From JACMLD01 sp044227095 (GTDB lineage: Bacteria; Bacteroidota; Bacteroidia; Chitinophagales; Chitinophagaceae): DNA of 64,000 nt. Where the stretch lies: positions 186,001 to 250,000 of the forward strand of contig JBGAFV010000001.1 of NCBI GenBank assembly GCA_044227095.1, given 5' to 3'. The number at the start of each line of letters is the position of its first letter. Positions within the stretch are counted from its first letter, which is position 1. This document shows, in pieces, positions 1 through 9,189 of the stretch. Under the pieces are notes generated by a model. The model worked only from the letters and a program-made list of their open reading frames with translations, did no database searches and was not told where the DNA came from. The position numbers were made by a program, and so were the translations under genes.

Positions 1-66
1 GGTGAGAAAAAAACATTGGAAAGAATCCAGGGCGTTTTAAAAACTGGTAAACCGGTGAGGAACTAA
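1..66 (+). CDS. C-terminal tail of an unidentified gene (partial)
   Basis: Frame 1 is open from the window edge to a TAA at 64-66, giving 21 residues that end in KTGKPVRN. The other two forward frames hit stops within the first 40 bases. Only the end is visible, so no function can be given. It lies 41 bases before the membrane protein gene on the same strand and may share its operon. Confidence 0.45.
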   Translation, partial: GEKKTLERIQGVLKTGKPVRN

Positions 67-107
67 TAAGTCTTGTTCAGGTAATATGTTTATCCAACGC
101 AACATTA

Positions 108-1865
108 ATGATTTTATTAGCACTCGACTCATGCCTGCTTTTCTTTATAAGCTTCTTTACAGGCATTGTTGCGGAAAAGTGTTTAAATAAATTCTTTAAA
201 GTAGAAATACACACAAATTTTTTTGAAACTTTTTTACTGGGATTGGCGGCTACATGCTTTTACTTTACTGTAGCGTCCTTCTTTTTACCAGTAAATTACT
301 TCTTGCTGATTCCACTTTTGTTACCAGGCATAATTATCCTAAGACAAAATAAAAACAGGCAATTATTTTTTAGCAGGATTAACCAAACCATCCATATTTT
401 CCTGCTCAAAAAAAACCTGCCTTTTACAATAGGTTCCGCAGTTTTATTATTTATTTACTGGATTATTCCACCGCAAATATGGGATAGCGGTTCATATCAT
501 TATGTTACCATCAGGTGGTATGAACAATATAAAATTATTCCTGGCCTTGCCAATGTACATGGACGCTTTGCATTTAACCCTGCTAATTTTATTATTAGTG
601 CGGCCTATTCGTTTACAGATCTTTTTCGTCAATCGCTTTACCCATTAAATGGTGTTGTTACTTTACTTTTTTATACGTGGCTTTATAAAAAAATACTGCA
701 AAATACCGGAGCCCTATACAGTTTTATACTCTTTATTGCAGGGTTTCTCTTATTCAGGGTAGTTCTTGTTGCGATTAGTTCTCCATCAGCAGATTTATTA
801 GCAACCATACTCCAGTTTTATTGTGGCTTCAGAATGTATGAACTGCTAAAAGACAGGCGAAATATGTTTGCTGATTACCTTCCGCTGATAACACTTTGTT
901 TTTTTTCTGTACTGGCAAAACTTACTGCAATACCAACATTACTATTGCTGCCTTTTATTTTTTTAATAATTATAAAACCAACAGGCAAAAAGATTATAAT
1001 CATAAAATGTGTGATTGTTGGTCTTATCATTTTTCTTCCCTGGCTTGCAAGAAATTTTTTACTAAGCGGTTATTTCTTGTTCCCGGTACCAGGTACAAAC
1101 ATTTTGCATCCAGATTGGCAGGTTCCCGAAAGTGTTGTTCAGCTTGAATACCTTTTTGCAAAATTTGGGCCCAGAGCAGAACAAACTTATGCCAACTATA
1201 TTGCCCTTGAAAAAATGGATTTTATACAATTGGCCCAATCTTGGTTCCATTATTGTGCCCGTATTTTTCCACTGGGCATAAAAATATTTCTTACCGCTGC
1301 CGTGTCGCCAATTGCATGGTTATTTGTGTATAGAGTAAAAGGCAAAATCGACCGTAACCTGTTTTTTTTATGGCTTCTCTATTACTTATGCGTTTGCATA
1401 TGGCTATACAATTCACCCGAATTCAGGTTCGGGCTTTCATACATGTTGCTTGCTATATTAATACCTGTTTTGGAATTATTTAGTGATGCATTCTCTGCAA
1501 AGACAAAAATCTTACATATTGCCTTTTCAATTTTAACTTTTGCATTACCGCTATATTATGCTACTAATGTAATCCGCAACAGGGAAATTAATCATCTGTC
1601 TATCCAACATTGCTGGCTTAAACCAGCACGTGACAATCGTTATTCCTATAATAATGACAGCACCAGTTTTCAATTTGTAGATCTTGGACATGACGTAAAA
1701 CTTTACATGCCGGATAAAACACACGCTTGTCTCAACGCAAATGGCCCTTGCATGATTTATCCTTATGGGCAAATAGAACTTCGGGGTGATAAGATTACCG
1801 ATGGCTTTCGCAATGTAAAAGATAACGTGCAAAAAAATTTTCCTTACCTTAAAGAGAGCAATTAA
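108..1865 (+). CDS. Polytopic integral membrane protein, possibly GT-C-like
   Basis: A 585-residue protein with about ten or more hydrophobic segments spread along its length, from residues 1-20 to about 470, and a soluble C-terminal tail of about 90 residues. The stretch around residues 125-160 contains YHYVTIRWYEQYK and GLANVHGRFAFNP. This resembles the large polytopic proteins (LIC_10190-type) found in surface-polysaccharide loci; that link is from memory and unverified. It would sit in the inner membrane. ATG at 108 is the first in-frame start. It follows an unidentified gene and precedes the metzincin gene by 27 bp, so the three may be co-transcribed. The substrate is unknown. Confidence 0.7.
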   Translation: MILLALDSCLLFFISFFTGIVAEKCLNKFFKVEIHTNFFETFLLGLAATCFYFTVASFFLPVNYFLLIPLLLPGIIILRQNKNRQLFFSRINQTIHIFLLKKNLPFTIGSAVLLFIYWIIPPQIWDSGSYHYVTIRWYEQYKIIPGLANVHGRFAFNPANFIISAAYSFTDLFRQSLYPLNGVVTLLFYTWLYKKILQNTGALYSFILFIAGFLLFRVVLVAISSPSADLLATILQFYCGFRMYELLKDRRNMFADYLPLITLCFFSVLAKLTAIPTLLLLPFIFLIIIKPTGKKIIIIKCVIVGLIIFLPWLARNFLLSGYFLFPVPGTNILHPDWQVPESVVQLEYLFAKFGPRAEQTYANYIALEKMDFIQLAQSWFHYCARIFPLGIKIFLTAAVSPIAWLFVYRVKGKIDRNLFFLWLLYYLCVCIWLYNSPEFRFGLSYMLLAILIPVLELFSDAFSAKTKILHIAFSILTFALPLYYATNVIRNREINHLSIQHCWLKPARDNRYSYNNDSTSFQFVDLGHDVKLYMPDKTHACLNANGPCMIYPYGQIELRGDKITDGFRNVKDNVQKNFPYLKESN

Positions 1866-1892
1866 GCATATCGTTTTTACATTGGTAGCACT

Positions 1893-2549
1893 ATGGGTCT
1901 AGCAGAAATTATAGCACAAACATCTGAACTGGTTATTCACTCTACTGTATTTTTTTATGGCAGCGTGGTTAATGATGCACTGGCTGCACAAATAGCTGCA
2001 GACATCGCTGAGCATTGGAATGACCCGAAAGCAATTGCTGTGATTAAAAATAAAATACACCGTGTCACCTTTAATATTGAAGGTATCTGGAGTAAATCGC
2101 TGGAACCTGATATGATTTTTGAAAATGAAAACCCACGCAATAATTATTTCAGGATTGAAGAATATGCAATGAACGATATTTCTTTTGTTGATGATGTGCC
2201 CTGCAACACTGGTTATTTTAAATTGCAAAACCTGCTTAACAATTCTACCACTGCTGCACATGAGTATGGCCACAGTCTTGGCCTTCATCATCCTGATGTA
2301 TTGGATATCCGCGGAAAAGGACAGCCCGGCATCATGTATCCACGTGGCACCATTTGCGACCCTGAGTTTCATTATGATCCTTTAGCTGAACCAGGTGCAA
2401 AGGGCGGAACATTAAACCCTTTTAAAAGAAAAGTACTACAGTCGGATATTGATGCATTGCAGTTGCACTTTCTTTCTTTTAATAACAATAACATTGCAGT
2501 TGTGGGAGGTTTTTCCGATGTTTACCATGAAAATCATCATACTGATTAG
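1893..2549 (+). CDS. Metzincin-type zinc metalloprotease (M10-like)
   Basis: A 218-residue protein with a complete metzincin zinc site, HEYGHSLGLHH at residues 123-133 (His123, Glu124, His127, His133), followed by a Met-turn candidate GIMYPRG at about 146-152. The HExxHxxGxxH motif plus Met-turn is diagnostic of metzincins such as matrixins (M10) and archaemetzincins. No signal peptide, prodomain cysteine switch or membrane anchor can be seen: the N-terminus MGLAEIIAQTSELVIH is not a typical leader. Many bacterial M10-like proteases are secreted, so this one is either intracellular, exported in an unusual way, or annotated from an internal start. The gene lies 27 bp after the membrane protein gene. 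The substrate is unknown. Confidence 0.75.
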   Translation: MGLAEIIAQTSELVIHSTVFFYGSVVNDALAAQIAADIAEHWNDPKAIAVIKNKIHRVTFNIEGIWSKSLEPDMIFENENPRNNYFRIEEYAMNDISFVDDVPCNTGYFKLQNLLNNSTTAAHEYGHSLGLHHPDVLDIRGKGQPGIMYPRGTICDPEFHYDPLAEPGAKGGTLNPFKRKVLQSDIDALQLHFLSFNNNNIAVVGGFSDVYHENHHTD

Positions 2550-2742
2550 CATTTTTGTTTTTTTGTAAGTATCCTCATGCTATTCACATTGATAAGAAAC
2601 ACTTTAATTTAAGGGATTTATAACGGTCGAGGTTATTTAGATCAAAGCACCTACCGTCCAAACACATTTTTTATCGCTCCTCTTTATTTGGTTCTAAGTT
2701 CTCCTTTTATACTTATCTTCCATTACAAATAAAACCTTTTAC

Positions 2743-3636
2743 GTGTCAGTCTTAACTCTACAAAACATTAGTAAATCCTACGGAAAAATACAGGCGTTGA
2801 ATAACCTTTCGTTTGAAATACCACAAGGTTGTGTATTTGGCGTCCTCGGCCCCAATGGCAGTGGTAAAACAACATTGCTCAGTATTATCCTGGATGTACT
2901 TAAAGCAGATACAGGTAATTATTTATGGTTTGGCCATCCCGGCTCACCCGAGCAAAGAAAAAAAATTGGTTCGTTGCTGGAAACACCCAATTTCTATCAC
3001 TATCTCTCTGCAGTAAATAATTTAAAAATCACCAACAGCATTAGTGGCAGGGGATCAATTGCTGCTATTGATGATGTACTGGAAAAAGTAAAACTGTATG
3101 AAAGAAAAGACAGCAGGTTTAGCACCTATAGTCTTGGCATGAAACAAAGACTGGCTATAGCTGCTGCATTGCTGGGGGATCCTAAAGTGCTTGTACTGGA
3201 TGAACCTACAAACGGACTTGACCCTGTAGGCATTGCCGAAATACGTGAACTGATTATTGAACTGAGCAAAAAAGGGCATACGGTTATAATGGCCAGTCAC
3301 TTGCTGGATGAAGTAGAGAAAGTATGCACCCATGTTGCCATTATAAAAAAAGGCGAGTTAATTACAACCGGACCAGTAGAAGAAGTACTGGCAGACGATG
3401 ATACAGTTGAAATGAGTGCTGCCAATATTGTAGCACTTGCACAGGTAATGCAGCAATATGCCAATGCAATAAAAGTAACAACTGAAGAAAATTATTTAAT
3501 TCTGCATTTGCCAAGAGGTACTGCAAGATTAGATGATATCAACAATTATTGTTTCAGCAAGGGTATTGTATTAAACCACTTGTTGTTTAAAAAGAAAAGA
3601 CTGGAAGCTAAATTTTTTGAACTTACTAATAACTGA
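2743..3636 (+). CDS. ABC transporter ATP-binding protein
   Basis: A 297-residue ATPase of the CcmA/DRA-type exporter class. Walker A is GPNGSGKTT at residues 36-44, the signature is YSLGMKQRL at about 128-136, and Walker B with D-loop is VLVLDEPTNGLDP, followed by the H-loop in IMASHLLDE. About 80 C-terminal residues follow the nucleotide-binding domain, as is usual for ATPases that pair with ABC-2-type permeases. The start is GTG at 2743. The permease gene starts 26 bp downstream, so the two form an exporter. A 193-bp upstream gap probably holds the promoter, but no clear TAnnTTTG box was found there. The cargo is unknown. Confidence 0.9.
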   Translation: MSVLTLQNISKSYGKIQALNNLSFEIPQGCVFGVLGPNGSGKTTLLSIILDVLKADTGNYLWFGHPGSPEQRKKIGSLLETPNFYHYLSAVNNLKITNSISGRGSIAAIDDVLEKVKLYERKDSRFSTYSLGMKQRLAIAAALLGDPKVLVLDEPTNGLDPVGIAEIRELIIELSKKGHTVIMASHLLDEVEKVCTHVAIIKKGELITTGPVEEVLADDDTVEMSAANIVALAQVMQQYANAIKVTTEENYLILHLPRGTARLDDINNYCFSKGIVLNHLLFKKKRLEAKFFELTNN

Positions 3637-3662
3637 TTGTTATAAATTATTATTACCGCTCT

Positions 3663-4490
3663 ATGCTACACATTGTAAAAACTGAATGGCTTAAAATAAA
3701 AAAATACCCTGCGTTCTGGTGGGTAATGGGCATTACTGCGCTTACTTATCCAGGCATCAATTCTATACTTCTCTACCAATATTACGACCTTGTTGAAAAA
3801 CAAAATGCAGCCGGGCAGGTAGTAAAGGCATTACTGGGAAATCCCTTTGCTTTACCCGAAGTTTGGAAAACGGTAGCTTATTTTTCTTCAATATTTGTAT
3901 TTATACCTGCTATTGTTATCATTATGCTTGTTACCAATGAGTTTACTTACAAAACAAACCGGCAAAATATTATTGACGGATGGAGTCGTAAGGATTTCAT
4001 GATTGGCAAACTGATTGATGTTTTAATATTGTCGGCAATTGTAACGGCATTATATACTGCAGTAGCAATAGTAATCGGCATTGGCAATACGCACAGCACT
4101 CCCGGTGTCACTGTTAATAAATGGGGCATGGCATATTATATTGGCTTGTTTGCATTGCAAACTTTTTCACAGTTATCATTGGCTTTTACAGTAGGCTTAT
4201 TGGTAAGAAAATCATTTATAGCCCTTGCTATTTTTGCTTTTTATTTTATTATGCTTGAACCTATTGCTTACAATGTAATAAGAGTGAAACTGCATTCAGA
4301 GATAGGCCGGTTTTTTCCGCTTAATATTTCCCATAAATTAATACCACGGCCTGCATTCTTTGGAAGATTTGATGAACAAGCCTACCAGGCATCTTTGGAT
4401 GCTGTAAAATACCATGTATTGTACACATTCATCCTTATCATTCTTACCTGGGCTTTTTGCTTCTGGATAAACAAGAAAAGAGATTTATAA
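3663..4490 (+). CDS. ABC-2-type transporter permease
   Basis: A 275-residue inner-membrane protein with six likely membrane spans. The hydrophobic segments begin near residues 20, 75, 120, 155, 190 and 255. The N-terminus MLHIVKTEWLKIKKYPAFWW is typical of ABC-2 permeases: an amphipathic start followed by the first span. It is partnered with the ATPase encoded 26 bp upstream. No substrate-specific feature is visible; proteins of this class in Bacteroidota are usually labelled generic multidrug or unknown exporters. The next gene, for a small secreted protein, begins 12 bp later and is probably in the same transcript. Confidence 0.85.
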   Translation: MLHIVKTEWLKIKKYPAFWWVMGITALTYPGINSILLYQYYDLVEKQNAAGQVVKALLGNPFALPEVWKTVAYFSSIFVFIPAIVIIMLVTNEFTYKTNRQNIIDGWSRKDFMIGKLIDVLILSAIVTALYTAVAIVIGIGNTHSTPGVTVNKWGMAYYIGLFALQTFSQLSLAFTVGLLVRKSFIALAIFAFYFIMLEPIAYNVIRVKLHSEIGRFFPLNISHKLIPRPAFFGRFDEQAYQASLDAVKYHVLYTFILIILTWAFCFWINKKRDL

Positions 4491-4502
4491 ACCACTCCTT
4501 CT

Positions 4503-5033
4503 ATGAAAAAAACTTCTTTGCGTTCGTTCATATTTATTGCATGCTTTTGTGTTGCAACTGTTACAGCACATTGCCAGAACATGGCCACCACTATTAAAAT
4601 ACAGGCAATGGAGATGGCTAAGGCTGTACTTGATAAAGACCTCGATAAAATAGTTACTTATATGCCGCCTAAACTGGTAGCAGAAGCAGGAGGAAAAGAA
4701 AAACTGATGGTTGCAAGAGATACAGTAAATCAATTCATGAAACAATTTGGTGCCGAAATAAAAAGGGTAACAATTGGCGACCCGGGAAAAATCATCACTT
4801 ATAAAAAACAATTGCAGGCAACATTACCGCAAACTACAGAGGTAAAATTTATGGCCAGCAAGGTAATACTGGAAAGTACGCTGATTGCCATTTCAGAAGA
4901 CAAAGGGTTGCACTGGTATTTTGTTGATACTGCTATTTATCGTGGAGAAAAATTAAAATCTTCATTGCCAGATTTAAGTCCAGAACTTGTAATACCACCA
5001 ATGAAAAAGCCACAGTTTATACCGCAGGAATAA
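4503..5033 (+). CDS. Small secreted protein of unknown function
   Basis: A 176-residue protein with a signal peptide (residues 1-24, hydrophobic core FIFIACFCVATVTA, likely cut after AHC/Q). The mature part is mixed alpha/beta and lysine-rich, with no catalytic motif I recognise. Its size and the MAKAVLDKDLDKIVTYMPP region recall small NTF2-like or DUF-type periplasmic proteins, but I cannot assign a family. It starts 12 bp after the ABC permease, so it is probably in that operon. It converges with the SDR gene on the other strand, with only 9 bp between the two stop codons. Confidence 0.7.
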   Translation: MKKTSLRSFIFIACFCVATVTAHCQNMATTIKIQAMEMAKAVLDKDLDKIVTYMPPKLVAEAGGKEKLMVARDTVNQFMKQFGAEIKRVTIGDPGKIITYKKQLQATLPQTTEVKFMASKVILESTLIAISEDKGLHWYFVDTAIYRGEKLKSSLPDLSPELVIPPMKKPQFIPQE

Positions 5034-5042
5034 ACGAGTAAT

Positions 5043-5969
5043 TTATTTCAATAAAACATTCAATGCAGAAGCTACACCCGGATATAAAAAAATAAAACCT
5101 GTTTCGCGAATTTTGTCTGCACATACCGTAGCACTCTTCAAAACCTCAACACTCATTTCTCCTAATACTGTTTTTAACACGAAAACAGGTATATGAACAG
5201 GAATGTAAAATTTAGGTTTCATTAATTCTGCCAGTTGTATAGTAAGTTGTTTATTGCTCACTGGCTGCGGCGCTACCGCATTATAAGCTCCGCTCATTTT
5301 TTCGTTTTCAATAGCCTGCAGATATATCCTGCAAAGGTCATCAATATGAATCCAACTGATAACCTGTTTGCCATTACCAAGTATTGCAGCTACACCAAAC
5401 TTTAATGGTTTAATAAATTCCCGCAAAGCCCCGCCGCTCTTACTTAATACAATGCCCGTTCTCAATTTTACAAGACGTTTCCCTAATTGCGTAACTGGTT
5501 CTATACTTTCTTCCCAAAGCCTGCAGGTATCGCCCAAAAATTCATTATCGGCAGGTTCGGTTTCTAAAAAAGGTTTCGGATTGGGAACTACAGGATCTGC
5601 ACCATACCAGCCAATAGCAGAAGCACTAATTACGGCCCTTACTTTATTTTCATTTTCTTTTAATGCTTTTACCAGCAAAGCACTGCTTTGCACACGGCTT
5701 TCAACAATCTCGTTCTTACGTTTTGCCGTCCAGCGTTTTTCCGCAACACCAGCTCCGGCAAGATGAACAATAAAATCTGCCTGTTTTATAGCAGATGCAT
5801 CAATTGTTTGCTCTTTTACATTCCATGCTGCATAAGCTATTTTACCTGTTTGTTTACGATCAGCTTTTCCCCTGCTAACAATAATCACATTATACCCTTT
5901 CTCAGTTAATAGCAAACTTAATGCGCTTCCTATCATACCTGTGCCGCCTGTAATAAGAACTGTTAGCAT
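5043..5969 (-). CDS. TIGR01777-family NAD(P)-binding SDR protein
   Basis: A 308-residue extended short-chain dehydrogenase/reductase of the TIGR01777 (YfcH/SulA-like epimerase) family. The N-terminal Rossmann motif is ITGGTGMIG at residues 6-14. IVHLAGAGVAEKRW and the segment SASAIGWYG (active-site Tyr) follow, and the C-terminal DUF1731-like portion contains PVHIPVFVLKTVLGEM. Length and motif order match the family. It is cytoplasmic; the true substrate of this family is generally unknown, and the epimerase label is nominal. It is a single-gene unit on the minus strand, convergent with the ABC operon and divergent from the 6111 gene across a 141-bp AT-rich gap. Confidence 0.88.
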   Translation of the reverse strand: MLTVLITGGTGMIGSALSLLLTEKGYNVIIVSRGKADRKQTGKIAYAAWNVKEQTIDASAIKQADFIVHLAGAGVAEKRWTAKRKNEIVESRVQSSALLVKALKENENKVRAVISASAIGWYGADPVVPNPKPFLETEPADNEFLGDTCRLWEESIEPVTQLGKRLVKLRTGIVLSKSGGALREFIKPLKFGVAAILGNGKQVISWIHIDDLCRIYLQAIENEKMSGAYNAVAPQPVSNKQLTIQLAELMKPKFYIPVHIPVFVLKTVLGEMSVEVLKSATVCADKIRETGFIFLYPGVASALNVLLK

Positions 5970-6110
5970 ATTGCGTTGTTTAATTTAATTAAGGGAATTC
6001 TGAATAGAAACATTTTACCTATATGTTTAATATAACAACAAAAAAAGCTTAAAGTTTTTACAAAAAAATAAATAAATGTCCGGTCTTTATATTTTTTCTT
6101 ATTTTACTGT

Positions 6111-7451
6111 ATGCACAGGAAAACAATTCATAGCCTTTTAATACTTATCACCTATGCAATACCCGCACTACATGCCCAGCAAGCAAGATACTCTGATGTG
6201 CCGCTGGGAAAAGAAATGCTGATTGCAGGAAAAATTGGAAATACAATCCATGCCTGGAGCAGTTCCGAAACAATTGGCAACAATATACAGCAAAGCACTA
6301 CATTAACATTGCATATTTTTTCAGCAGAACTTGTCTTAATGGACGAGAAAAAAATTTTACTAGGAAAAGTATCTGTACAAGACATGAACTTTCAATTTGC
6401 AGATTCATGTTACTATGTTTTTATAAACTACATTCATAGAAATCAGGAAAGCCTTATACTAAAAGTTGATGAAGAAGGCAACATGTTTAATGTTACAGCA
6501 GAACCAGGAATACCAGGAAATGAAAACATTCCACAAATTTTTTTCAACCCAAATTGCCTTGTCGTTAATAATACCAGTGTGTTTGCTGCAAAAACAGATA
6601 TACAAAGCATTAGCAGAGGCCTTGGTATAAATAATGCAACACTCATTGATGCGGATAAACTAACACCGGGCAACAAACTAAGAGGGATATCAATTATGAA
6701 AGCAATGAGATCTGATGGCTCGCTTGTTTCTTATACGTCTTATATATCTTCTTATTTTAATTTTCCCTATGTTGCTTTATCTGCAACTGACAGCAATCTT
6801 TTTTCCTGCGCTTTTACAGAACCTGATATGGACGCATCGAAAAAAAATCCTTACAAGGGCTCCTACATGTTTCTTACCAAGCTTGACACAAATCTTCTTC
6901 CAATAAATAAACAAGCTAAAACATTATTAAAAATAAATGAAGGCAAGAAAGATGAAACCTATTCACCGCAAAGCATTTTTACAATAGACAAAAAATTGCT
7001 TATAGTAAGCATCGGAAGGTATGGTAAGATCTATTATAACAATGGTACCAGGTTTAATGAATCTTATTTCACTTCAAACATTTATAGCCTGTTAACAACA
7101 GGAACTTTAAGATTAACCTTATTTGATGAAAACAATAATCTTCTTAAGGATACTATTATTGATGACAAATCAATGCATGGATCTTTTAATCCTAATAATC
7201 TTTTTGTTTCTCATACAGCCAATGGGGCAGATATTTTCTTTACGCATAAATTTTCTGGTTTAAAAAATGGAATAGTGCAGCTTAGTATAAATAAAGATGG
7301 GAGTATTACTGATAAAGAAATTATTGTAGACGAAGACTACAGTTATAATTTAAACGGCACCATTAAGCCTGAAGCTGGCGTTTTATTAGTACCATTTACA
7401 CATAAAAGAACAAGTGGTTTAATGCGGGTAAAATATTTGCAGACGGAATAG
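6111..7451 (+). CDS. Secreted protein, tandem paralog 1, unknown function
   Basis: A 446-residue protein with a signal peptide (residues 1-22, ending LHAQ). It is clearly homologous along its length to the next gene: both share RYSDVPLGKE/KYTNVQLNEQ at the mature N-terminus, IAGKIGNTIHAWSS, a LHIFS segment, DSNLF/DSNIIYCAF and a C-terminal IIVDEDYSYNL/IIDERYSYQL. Repeated short beta-like segments ending in LDTN and DENN suggest an all-beta, perhaps propeller-like fold (inference). No catalytic motif, lipobox or type IX sorting domain is evident. It is separated by 21 bp from its paralog, so the pair probably arose by tandem duplication and is co-transcribed. Confidence 0.75.
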   Translation: MHRKTIHSLLILITYAIPALHAQQARYSDVPLGKEMLIAGKIGNTIHAWSSSETIGNNIQQSTTLTLHIFSAELVLMDEKKILLGKVSVQDMNFQFADSCYYVFINYIHRNQESLILKVDEEGNMFNVTAEPGIPGNENIPQIFFNPNCLVVNNTSVFAAKTDIQSISRGLGINNATLIDADKLTPGNKLRGISIMKAMRSDGSLVSYTSYISSYFNFPYVALSATDSNLFSCAFTEPDMDASKKNPYKGSYMFLTKLDTNLLPINKQAKTLLKINEGKKDETYSPQSIFTIDKKLLIVSIGRYGKIYYNNGTRFNESYFTSNIYSLLTTGTLRLTLFDENNNLLKDTIIDDKSMHGSFNPNNLFVSHTANGADIFFTHKFSGLKNGIVQLSINKDGSITDKEIIVDEDYSYNLNGTIKPEAGVLLVPFTHKRTSGLMRVKYLQTE

Positions 7452-7472
7452 TTTTTTTATTAAATTTAAGAG

Positions 7473-8822
7473 ATGCGCATTGCAAAAAACCTTTTTCCTC
7501 TAATCGTTGTTTTAGTGCAATCTTCTCTTTTTGCGCAGCAGGCAAAGTATACCAATGTGCAGCTGAATGAACAAATAAGGATTGCCGGAAAGTTGGGTAA
7601 AAATGTACATATCTGGAGCAGCGCATTTGCATACAACGACAGGCCCGTAAACAATGCTTCAATAAATCTTCACATTTTTTCAGAAGACATGAAGTTGATA
7701 GCAGATAAAAAGGTTATGCTGGGAAAATCGGTTGTTGTTAATATCGCTTTCCAGTTCACCGATTCTTTTTATTATGCTAATATTATTTATTTCAATCACT
7801 ATAATAAAAGATTGACGCTGAGAATTGATGCCAATGGAAATATTGATGACGTAACCAGTATTCCTAATTTATGGAAAGGCTATAATACAAATGCACCTAA
7901 TAGTGTTGCCAGGGATATAATGAACCCTGGTTTTATTTCGCAAAACAGCACCAGTTTTTTTGGAACAAATACCGAAACAGAATCTGCGAAAAAAGATACT
8001 TCATTGTATAAAGATGTATTATTTAATGGCGAAAAACTGAAACCTGAGGAGGAAATACAAAAGATATCTATCCGGAAAGTAAACAAGAAGTCAGGCAAAG
8101 TTTTGGTGGAAAAATTTTTTGCATCAGGTTATTTTAATTTTTTAAAGCCAATGTTATTTGCCAGTGACAGCAATATTATATACTGCGCTTTTGCCGATGC
8201 AAAAAACATACGCCACAGTCCTTACAATGGCAATTACTTGTTTTTAGTAAAACTTGATACCAATCTTTCTTCTTTAACCAACGGACCGTTATTAATAAAA
8301 AATTCCATCATAAATAATAAAGAAACTTATGTTCCGGAACGTTTTTACAATGTGGGCAATAAAGTATTGATAATAAGTACCGGGTGGAGTATTATGACCA
8401 ATTACAATTATTCTGGTCGGAATAATGGCATTTTATTTCCACCGCTTGTGTACAATACCTATGTGCCTAGTTCGCTAAGGATTACACTTGCAGATGAAAA
8501 ACGCAACCTGTCGATGGATACTATTATAAAAAGCAAAGGCGGACGTGAATCGTTAAGACCTGAAAACAATTATATATCTGTAGTTAATAATGAAGTGTAC
8601 ATCTTTTGCATTCACCGCTACACACGAACTAAAAATGGCATTACTCTTTTTAAGGTAGACAGGTATGGTGATGTATCTGAGAAAGAAATGATAATAGATG
8701 AAAGATACTCCTATCAACTTGCCAATGCTTTAGAATTGGAACAGGGAACATTGCTCATTCCATACCAGTACAAAAGTACTACCGGTATAATGCAATTGAA
8801 TTATCATAAGCCGGGGGAATAG
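7473..8822 (+). CDS. Secreted protein, tandem paralog 2, unknown function
   Basis: A 449-residue secreted protein (signal peptide residues 1-20, ending LFAQ) paralogous to the preceding gene throughout its length. Conserved blocks include IAGKLGKNVHIWSS, FQFTDSFYYANI, NPYKGSYMFLTKLDTNL/SPYNGNYLFLVKLDTNL and a KNGI-LFKVD-YGDVSEKEMIIDE region near the C-terminus. The copies have drifted a lot, which argues against a recent duplication. Function unknown; all-beta outer-surface or periplasmic protein by appearance. The TAG stop at 8820-8822 is followed at once by a 7-bp-phased repeat. Confidence 0.75.
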   Translation: MRIAKNLFPLIVVLVQSSLFAQQAKYTNVQLNEQIRIAGKLGKNVHIWSSAFAYNDRPVNNASINLHIFSEDMKLIADKKVMLGKSVVVNIAFQFTDSFYYANIIYFNHYNKRLTLRIDANGNIDDVTSIPNLWKGYNTNAPNSVARDIMNPGFISQNSTSFFGTNTETESAKKDTSLYKDVLFNGEKLKPEEEIQKISIRKVNKKSGKVLVEKFFASGYFNFLKPMLFASDSNIIYCAFADAKNIRHSPYNGNYLFLVKLDTNLSSLTNGPLLIKNSIINNKETYVPERFYNVGNKVLIISTGWSIMTNYNYSGRNNGILFPPLVYNTYVPSSLRITLADEKRNLSMDTIIKSKGGRESLRPENNYISVVNNEVYIFCIHRYTRTKNGITLFKVDRYGDVSEKEMIIDERYSYQLANALELEQGTLLIPYQYKSTTGIMQLNYHKPGE

Positions 8823-8827
8823 AGAAA

Positions 8828-8848
8828 AGTCTATAGTTCGGAGTTCTT
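8828..8848. repeat. Heptad word array after gene stop
   Basis: Three AGT-starting 7-mers at 8828, 8835 and 8842, six bases after the TAG stop of the preceding gene. It is a short member of the 7-bp-period family seen at many other gaps in this window. Confidence 0.5.
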
Positions 8849-9051
8849 TAACTCAGACAATTTAACCACAGAGGCACAGATAACATAAAGAAGCACGGAT
8901 GGGTTTAATGACTAACTACGAAAATGCTAAGACCTTAATCAATATGTTTTATAATAAATCTCTTTTAAGGCGATACACTGAGGCATCTTTGATGCAAGTC
9001 TAATCCTATTAATCCTTTAATCCCATAAATCTTGGTTCAGACATATTTTTC

Positions 9052-9075
9052 TGTACAAGTGTGCGACAAAACAAC
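9052..9075 (+). repeat. Diverged copy of GTGCGACGCAAC dispersed element
   Basis: Contains GTACAAGTGTGCGAC at 9053-9067 and then departs from the consensus. The family's other copies lie at 15361, 30901, 31631, 43281, 49070, 57438 and 62232. Confidence 0.55.
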
Positions 9076-9103
9076 TGTCGAATACTGTTATACTGTTGAT
9101 TTC

Positions 9104-9135
9104 AAAAAAAATCCCCCCGGCAGAACCGGGAGGAT
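9104..9135 (-). terminator. Rho-independent terminator of the dcw cluster
   Basis: Read on the minus strand: CCTCCCGG, loop TTCTG, CCGGGGGG, then a run of eight T. It lies 55 bp beyond the ftsZ stop codon, as expected for the end of the cluster. A second perfect palindrome, TATCCTTAAAGGATA, sits between it and ftsZ at 9143-9157. Confidence 0.9.
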
Positions 9136-9189
9136 GAACAACTATCCTTAAAGGATACAACAACTAAAAACTAAAAAACACAACTGTTT

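Larger units (their letters stand above)
8823..9103. other. Gene-free composite of dispersed repeats
   Basis: No gene is supported here. The stretch holds a short 7-bp-phased array (AGT words at 8828, 8835 and 8842), a segment reading like the common Bacteroidota word set for 'cacagaggcacag' (8868-8882), a run of AATCC words at 9002, 9011 and 9019, and a diverged copy of the GTGCGACGCAAC element (9052-9075). It separates the + strand paralogs from the 3' end of ftsZ. Confidence 0.55.
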
